From contig JANQTR010000102.1 in assembly GCA_030731635.1 (NCBI GenBank), forward strand, positions 1-10,765: 10,765 nt of DNA. The letters run 5' to 3'. The stretch comes from Erythrobacter sp. (GTDB lineage: Bacteria; Pseudomonadota; Alphaproteobacteria; Sphingomonadales; Sphingomonadaceae). Numbering within the stretch: position 1 is the first letter of the stretch; the number at the start of each line of letters is the position of its first letter. The translations under genes were made by a program, and so were the position numbers. Of the stretch, positions 6,641-10,765 are shown in pieces. The notes below the pieces were generated by a model that saw only the letters and a program-made list of their open reading frames with translations, did not search any database and was not told the DNA's origin.

Positions 6641-7222
6641 TCAGCCGATGCGGATGACCGTATCGGTCTTAAACGCGTATTCAGGAACAGACAGGTTCTT
6701 GGGGGCCGGGCCCTTGCGGATACGTCCGGCGGTATCATAGTGCGAACCGTGGCAGGGACAGAAATAGCCGCCGAAGTCGCCGCGGTCCTCGCCTGCGGCA
6801 GCACCCAATGGCACGCAACCAAGGTGCGTGCAGACGCCCATGGTCACGAGCAGGTTCTCGCTGCCGACAAGGGTCCGTTCAGCCAAGGTCTGCGGATCGC
6901 GCAACGAGCCGACATCGACCGCGTTCGCTTCCTCGATTTCCTTCGGCGTCAACCGCCGCACAAACAGCGGTTGCTTGCGGAAAGTGGTCTTGATCGCCTG
7001 ACCCGGCTCAATCGCGCTGACATCAACTTCGGAGGTGCTTTGTGCAAGCACGTCAGCCGAAGGTGCCATCTGGCTGACCAGCGGGAACAGCAGCGATGCG
7101 CCGCCAACCCCTGCCGTGCTCAGCGCAGCAATATGTATCCAATCGCGGCGCCGGACGCCATCTGCGCCATCCAGCATATCTGTGGCACCTGCGGGAGTGG
7201 AGGCACCGCTCATGTCAGCCAT
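6641..7222 (-). CDS. petA: Ubiquinol-cytochrome c reductase Rieske iron-sulfur subunit
   Basis: This [2Fe-2S] subunit of the bc1 complex takes the first electron from quinol at the Qo site and hands it to cytochrome c1. From the ATG at 7222 the protein has 193 residues. A twin-arginine motif RRRDW (24-28) precedes a hydrophobic helix (about 30-50), the uncleaved Tat signal-anchor typical of bacterial Rieske proteins. The cluster-binding boxes CTHLGC (131-136) and CPCHGSHYD (155-163) are complete, with Cys and His ligands and the disulfide Cys pair. The frame is also open from a TTG at 7228, but the Shine-Dalgarno AGCAGGG (7232-7238) lies nine bases from the ATG and only three from the TTG. 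It is the first pet gene; petB follows after 67 bp. Confidence 0.95.
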   Translation of the reverse strand: MADMSGASTPAGATDMLDGADGVRRRDWIHIAALSTAGVGGASLLFPLVSQMAPSADVLAQSTSEVDVSAIEPGQAIKTTFRKQPLFVRRLTPKEIEEANAVDVGSLRDPQTLAERTLVGSENLLVTMGVCTHLGCVPLGAAAGEDRGDFGGYFCPCHGSHYDTAGRIRKGPAPKNLSVPEYAFKTDTVIRIG

Positions 7223-7231
7223 CGTCAAATA

Positions 7232-7238
7232 CCCTGCT
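7232..7238 (-). promoter_or_regulatory. Ribosome binding site that decides the petA start
   Basis: Minus-strand AGCAGGG ends nine bases upstream of the ATG at 7222-7220. It is too close (three bases) to serve the in-frame TTG at 7228-7226, so the ATG start is preferred. Confidence 0.6.
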
Positions 7239-7383
7239 CGTATTGCCGCGCAGGAGAAACGCCCGGCGCGGCGTGATGTTCCAATTCCGGTGGCAAAAGC
7301 CTCCGGCCTGATCCGTCAGATTGATCCCCGCTTCGATCCAGATTGCGCCAAACTTGCGCAGTCCACCCGAAACTCGCGGCGGC

Positions 7384-7411
7384 AATTAACGGCAATCAAC
7401 TCAAAATCCAA
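7384..7411 (-). promoter_or_regulatory. Candidate sigma-70-type promoter for petABC
   Basis: On the minus strand TTGGAT (7411-7406) and TTAATT (7389-7384) are separated by 16 bp, a fair match to -35 and -10 boxes in the most AT-rich part of the intergenic region. It would give a leader of about 155 nt before petA. The boxes overlap the tandem decamer and one arm of the TCAAAA/TTTTGA inverted repeat. The match is imperfect and untested. Confidence 0.3.
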
Positions 7412-7454
7412 CCGTGTTTTGATCAAGCCCTGTTCGCCAGCGTGCAAGTGCGGA

Positions 7455-8207
7455 TCATGGCAGCGCGATCATACTGATCTGTCTGCCATAATTCGACTCG
7501 CCCGCTTGCGTTGAGCGACGGTAAGAGTGGTAACGCGCGATGTGTGAGAATGTATCCCGGCCCATATCCGCAATTTTGCTAAGGCCCGCAGCAGCCAGAC
7601 GCGCAGCGATGAAGCCCGGCAGGTCAAAATGCCAGCGCGGGGTGCCTTCACGCGCGCGAGCCTCGGCAAAAAAAATTGCATGAGAGGCGTCAAAATTCTC
7701 GCGAAATGCAGCGTCGACTTCGTAACTGGGCTGCGCAATCGTCGGGCCGATGACCGCCGCGATATGCTCCCGCTGCGCGCCGAGGCGCTCCATCGCGGCG
7801 ATGGTGTTTTCCAGCACGCCGCCTGCCGCCCCGCGCCAGCCCGCGTGCGCCGCGCCGATCACGCCCGCTTGGCGGTCGGCAAAAAGGATGGGGCCGCAAT
7901 CCGCGGTGACGATGCCGAGCACAATGCCGGGGGTGGCTGTGACGAGAGCATCGGCAACCGGGCGACCTTCGGCGGCATCATCCCACGCGGCATCGACCAC
8001 CACGACATCGGGCGAATGCACCTGATGCGGCGCGGCGAGCTGGCCGCCGGGGCGAATCGCTTCTGCCGCTGCCGCCCGCAAGCTGCGCACATCTGCCGAA
8101 TCGCCCGGCCCGCCAAAACCGAACTGATGCACACCGCCCGCGCTGCCGAAAAAGCCGTGGGGGATGCCGTCCAGCAACGGTGAACGCTCAATCGCGAAGG
8201 GGGTCAC
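7455..8207 (-). CDS. pgeF: Peptidoglycan editing factor PgeF (YfiH/laccase-domain, CNF1-like fold)
   Basis: This belongs to the DUF152/YfiH family, long annotated as polyphenol oxidase or laccase. The E. coli member removes wrongly incorporated L-Ser from UDP-MurNAc, and other members act as purine nucleoside phosphorylases. With the GTG start it has 250 residues. Conserved pieces are SPLLDGIPHGFFGSAGGV (9-26), HQVH (61-64), TADCGPILFAD (101-111), AHAGWRGAAGGVLENTI (120-136) and SYRRST...YGRQIS near the C-terminus, with the metal-site Cys and His in place. No ATG is available near the conserved start: GTG at 8207 has GAAGGG four bases upstream, while TTG at 8219 would overlap the pepN end by 11 nt. 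The gap to the pepN stop is one base (TGA-T-GTG), implying translational coupling. Family is sure, substrate is not. Confidence 0.88.
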   Translation of the reverse strand: MTPFAIERSPLLDGIPHGFFGSAGGVHQFGFGGPGDSADVRSLRAAAAEAIRPGGQLAAPHQVHSPDVVVVDAAWDDAAEGRPVADALVTATPGIVLGIVTADCGPILFADRQAGVIGAAHAGWRGAAGGVLENTIAAMERLGAQREHIAAVIGPTIAQPSYEVDAAFRENFDASHAIFFAEARAREGTPRWHFDLPGFIAARLAAAGLSKIADMGRDTFSHIARYHSYRRSTQAGESNYGRQISMIALP

Positions 8208-8208
8208 A

Positions 8209-10765
8209 TCACCCTTCAAGGCTGCGGCTGACCTGTTCGAACGTATCGCGCGACAGTTTGCCCGACGCCATGATCCGTTCCAGCTCGGCCTTCATCAACG
8301 CAGCGCGCAGCGGTTCAATCCGACGCCAGCGCCCCAGCGATGGCACGAACCGCGCCGCCGTCTGCGGATTGATCGGGTCCAGTGCGAGGATCACGTCAGC
8401 GACCATCCGATAGCCTTCGCCGCTCACCGCATGAAAGCCCTTGGGATTGCCCGCGAACGCCATGTGCAGCGAACGGACGCGGTTGGGGTTCTTCATGGTG
8501 AAATCGGGATGCTCGGCCAGCTTGCGCACTTGCGCGATGACATCGGGATGAAGCGACAGCGCCTGAAGCGTGAACCACTTGTCGATCACCAGATCATTGC
8601 CGGTGTAGCGTTGATAGAACGACGCCAGCCGCTCGGCGCGCTCAGGGCAATCGAGCCCGCACAGCACCATCAACGCGCCCTGCCGGTCGGTCATGTTGTC
8701 GGCGGCGTCATACTGCTGTGCGGCAAGCGTGGCAGCGCGGGCCGGGTCGGCCGCCGCGATCAGCACGAGCGCGGTGGTCTTGACCTTGCGCGCACCGCGT
8801 CCCGACGGATCATTCAGCGTAACCGCCGCAGCGCGGGCGTGGAGCGCTTGCAATTCGTCCGCCAGCGCAGCGCCAATCGCGGCCTTCAACCCCTCGCGAG
8901 CAGAGTGGATTGCGCCGGGGTCGGCCAGTCGCGCGCCGGTGGCCATGACTTCGAACAGATAGGTTTCCGATGGCAGCAGCAGCAATTCGCCGCGCATCGC
9001 ATCATCAAGCGCGGTGTCGGCGAGGCTTGAGCGGAACGCACCGATAATCGCCGCCGCGCCTGCGGCTTGTTCAGCCGCCGACAATTCCCCGCTCGCCGTT
9101 CCGACAAGGTGGCTCACGGCCAGTTCCTGCAAGGCTTCGGACCGGGCGAAGGGATCATCATCCTGCGCCGCGAGGAAGACCAGGTCTTCGCGCGCCAGAT
9201 TGCGATCGATCACCACCGGCGCGGTAAAGCCGCGATTGATCGACACCACCGGGTCCGCGCCCGTCAGCGGCAGGGTGAAGGTCTGTTCAGCCTCTGTCAG
9301 CACAATCAACTGTTCTGCGCCAAGCGCACCGGAGCTGCGCGAATGCACCGCCACCCGCAGGGGGATCGGCATCGGCAGCTTGTCGGGTTGGCCAGGGGTG
9401 GCGGGGACGGCCTGCTTGCAGGTGAGCGTCAGGGCGTCGCCCTCGACCGCTTGCGATACGGTAACGCGCGGCGTGCCAGCCTGCGAATACCACAGCCGGA
9501 ACTGGGTGAGGTCAAGGCCCGCCCCTTCTTCGATCGCGCGGACGAAATCTTCGCAGGTGGCAGCCTCCCCGTCGTGACGGTCAAAATAGAGATCCGTCCC
9601 TGCGCGGAAGCGTTCGGCGCCGGCCATGCTGCGCATCATGCGGATGACTTCGGCGCCTTTGTTATACACCGTTGCAGTGTAGAAATTGCTGATCTCGCGG
9701 AAGCTGTCGGGCCGGATCGGGTGGGCGAGCGGCCCGCCATCTTCGGGGAACTGCGCCGCGCGCAGGATCCGCACATCCTCGATCCGCTTGACCGCTTCGC
9801 CCCGCATATCCTGCGAAAACAACTGGTCGCGCAGCACGGTGAAACCTTCTTTCAGGCTCAGCTGGAACCAGTCGCGGCAGGTCACGCGGTTGCCTGACCA
9901 GTTGTGGAAATATTCGTGCGCGATCACGCCTTCGACCGCGTCAAAATCACCATCGGTGGCGGTGTCTGGGTCAGCCAGCACATATTTGGTGTTGAAGACG
10001 TTGAGCCCCTTGTTCTCCATCGCCCCCATGTTGAAATCGCTGACCGCGACGATGTTGTAGAGATCGAGGTCATATTCGCGCCCGAACACCTGTTCGTCCC
10101 ACGCCATCGAACGATGGAGCGATTCGAGCGCGTGGTCAGTGCGGCCCAAATCTTCCGCGCGCACCCAGATGTTGCATTCGACTTCGCGGCCGGAAACCGT
10201 GGTGAAAGGCCTGGAATTGGCAACCAGATCGCCCGCCACCAGCGCGAACAGATAGGACGGCTTGGGCCACGGATCATGCCATTCGGCCCAGTGGGTGCCA
10301 TCAGCATTGTCGCCTGCGGCCACGCGGTTGCCGTTGCATAGCAGAACCGGAAAAGCCGCCTTATCGCCCGTCATCCGCACCGTATAGGTCGACAGAACAT
10401 CGGGCCGGTCGGGGAAAAAGGTGATGCGGCGAAAGCCCTCGGCCTCGCACTGGGTGCAGAGCATTCCGCCCGAGGCATAGAGGCCCATCAGCTGGGTGTT
10501 GGCGGCAGGGTCAATCTGCGTGACAATGGCGACCACATGCTTGTCGCTCGCCAGCGTCACGAAAAGGTCGGAGCCATCCATCCGCCAATCTGCGGCCGGC
10601 GCGTCATCCACCATCACGCTGATCGCAGTGAGGCCATCGCCCTCCAGACGCAGCTCGTGGCTAGGCTCGGCTGCCGGATTACGTTCGACCTGCAAGATGG
10701 CGGTAATACGCGTCGCCTCCAGCCCGAGCTGGAAATCAAGCTTCGTCGTTGGCACCAGCCATGGG
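8209..10765 (-). CDS. pepN: Aminopeptidase N, M1 family (5' end beyond the window)
   Basis: This zinc metallo-aminopeptidase removes N-terminal residues from peptides in the cytoplasm. Counting from the GTG at 10755, the exopeptidase motif GAMEN is at 244-248, the zinc site HEYFH at 280-284 with the third ligand Glu303 18 residues later (LKEGF), and the catalytic Tyr364 in TVYNKGAEVIRMM. TQCEAEGFRRITFFPDRPDV (101-120) is typical of the PepN subgroup. The C-terminal region (about 530-848) has the helical-repeat character of E. coli PepN. The frame stays open past the GTG to the right edge, reading PWLVPTTKLDF; remembered homologues have a PxWLVP...LDF segment about 10-25 residues in, so the true start lies outside. 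About 851 codons are present; E. coli PepN has 870. The gene is followed immediately by pgeF. Confidence 0.95.
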   Translation of the reverse strand, partial: PWLVPTTKLDFQLGLEATRITAILQVERNPAAEPSHELRLEGDGLTAISVMVDDAPAADWRMDGSDLFVTLASDKHVVAIVTQIDPAANTQLMGLYASGGMLCTQCEAEGFRRITFFPDRPDVLSTYTVRMTGDKAAFPVLLCNGNRVAAGDNADGTHWAEWHDPWPKPSYLFALVAGDLVANSRPFTTVSGREVECNIWVRAEDLGRTDHALESLHRSMAWDEQVFGREYDLDLYNIVAVSDFNMGAMENKGLNVFNTKYVLADPDTATDGDFDAVEGVIAHEYFHNWSGNRVTCRDWFQLSLKEGFTVLRDQLFSQDMRGEAVKRIEDVRILRAAQFPEDGGPLAHPIRPDSFREISNFYTATVYNKGAEVIRMMRSMAGAERFRAGTDLYFDRHDGEAATCEDFVRAIEEGAGLDLTQFRLWYSQAGTPRVTVSQAVEGDALTLTCKQAVPATPGQPDKLPMPIPLRVAVHSRSSGALGAEQLIVLTEAEQTFTLPLTGADPVVSINRGFTAPVVIDRNLAREDLVFLAAQDDDPFARSEALQELAVSHLVGTASGELSAAEQAAGAAAIIGAFRSSLADTALDDAMRGELLLLPSETYLFEVMATGARLADPGAIHSAREGLKAAIGAALADELQALHARAAAVTLNDPSGRGARKVKTTALVLIAAADPARAATLAAQQYDAADNMTDRQGALMVLCGLDCPERAERLASFYQRYTGNDLVIDKWFTLQALSLHPDVIAQVRKLAEHPDFTMKNPNRVRSLHMAFAGNPKGFHAVSGEGYRMVADVILALDPINPQTAARFVPSLGRWRRIEPLRAALMKAELERIMASGKLSRDTFEQVSRSLEG

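Larger units (their letters stand above)
7223..7454 (-). promoter_or_regulatory. Intergenic control region upstream of petABC
   Basis: This 232-bp stretch between the pgeF stop and the petA start has no convincing gene. Its pgeF-proximal part (about 7381-7425) is AT-rich. Visible structure: an inverted repeat TCAAAA-N10-TTTTGA (7401-7422), a tandem decamer GGCAATTAAC/GGCAATCAAC (7381-7400), a dyad TGCGC-N7-GCGCA (7344-7360) and a hairpin with stem CCGG.GGC and loop UUUU in minus-strand RNA (7287-7306). No good terminator for pgeF is seen. Together these suggest the promoter and regulatory sites of the pet operon plus a leader of some 150 nt; the function of each element is inferred. Confidence 0.5.

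Noticed and set aside
7223..7228. TTG at 7228 as the petA start
   Set aside because: The Shine-Dalgarno AGCAGGG is only three bases away from it but nine from the ATG at 7222, and the gain is just two residues.
7386..7400. CtrA box (TTAA-N7-TTAA) upstream of petA
   Set aside because: The second half reads TCAA and the spacing is 6, not 7.
7417..7425. TTTTGATCAAG as a full FNR/FixK site
   Set aside because: The half-sites TTGAT and ATCAA overlap here without the required 4-bp spacer.
8164..9030. A 288-codon plus-strand open frame opposite the 3' half of pepN and the start of pgeF
   Set aside because: It is antisense to clear coding sequence with composition typical of shadow translation.
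10753..10755. GTG at 10755 as the true pepN start
   Set aside because: The frame stays open to the window edge and the codons upstream encode PWLV, which joins naturally to the conserved VP..LDF stretch; the gene is simply cut by the window.
1..10765. CRISPR array, insertion sequence, prophage, tRNA or defence genes
   Set aside because: No spaced repeats, transposase motifs, terminal inverted repeats or tRNA-like folds were seen; nearly all of the window is core metabolic coding sequence.

Overview
The window carries nine protein genes in three blocks of core metabolism. GC-rich coding, short or overlapping gene junctions and the protein types (bifunctional CysN/C, a full-length cytochrome b encoded separately from cytochrome c1, a Tat-signal Rieske protein, an M1 PepN) point to an alphaproteobacterium. 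My best guess from remembered homologues is Sphingomonadales, near Erythrobacteraceae. No mobile element, CRISPR array, tRNA, rRNA or phage gene was seen, and the window reads as ordinary chromosome.

Plus strand, 61-3646: a tightly packed sulfate-activation operon, cysD-cysNC-cysQ. CysD and the CysN half make APS from sulfate and ATP, the CysC half phosphorylates it to PAPS, and CysQ removes the PAP left after PAPS is used. The junctions are a 1-nt overlap (TAATG) and a 4-nt overlap (ATGA). The 60 bp upstream are less GC-rich than the genes and hold a possible cysteine-rich mini-ORF just before cysD, the most speculative but most interesting item here.

Minus strand, 3647-7222: apt (adenine salvage) lies downstream of petA-petB-petC, the cytochrome bc1 complex (Rieske protein, cytochrome b, cytochrome c1). 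A strong hairpin plus U-run between petC and apt looks like the terminator of the pet operon. cysQ and apt converge with no gap; their two stop codons form one TGATCA palindrome. The 232 bp upstream of petA is the only sizeable intergenic region and shows a candidate promoter, a tandem decamer repeat, a dyad and a small hairpin.

Minus strand, 7455-10765: pepN (M1 aminopeptidase N) runs off the right edge without its true start, followed with probable translational coupling by pgeF (YfiH/laccase-domain family, peptidoglycan editing).

Three gene ends deserve care: petA should start at the ATG at 7222, not at the TTG six bases upstream; pgeF has only non-ATG start candidates; the GTG at 10755 is not the real start of pepN. 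I found no clearly new multi-gene system; the findings mostly concern regulatory structure between the genes.
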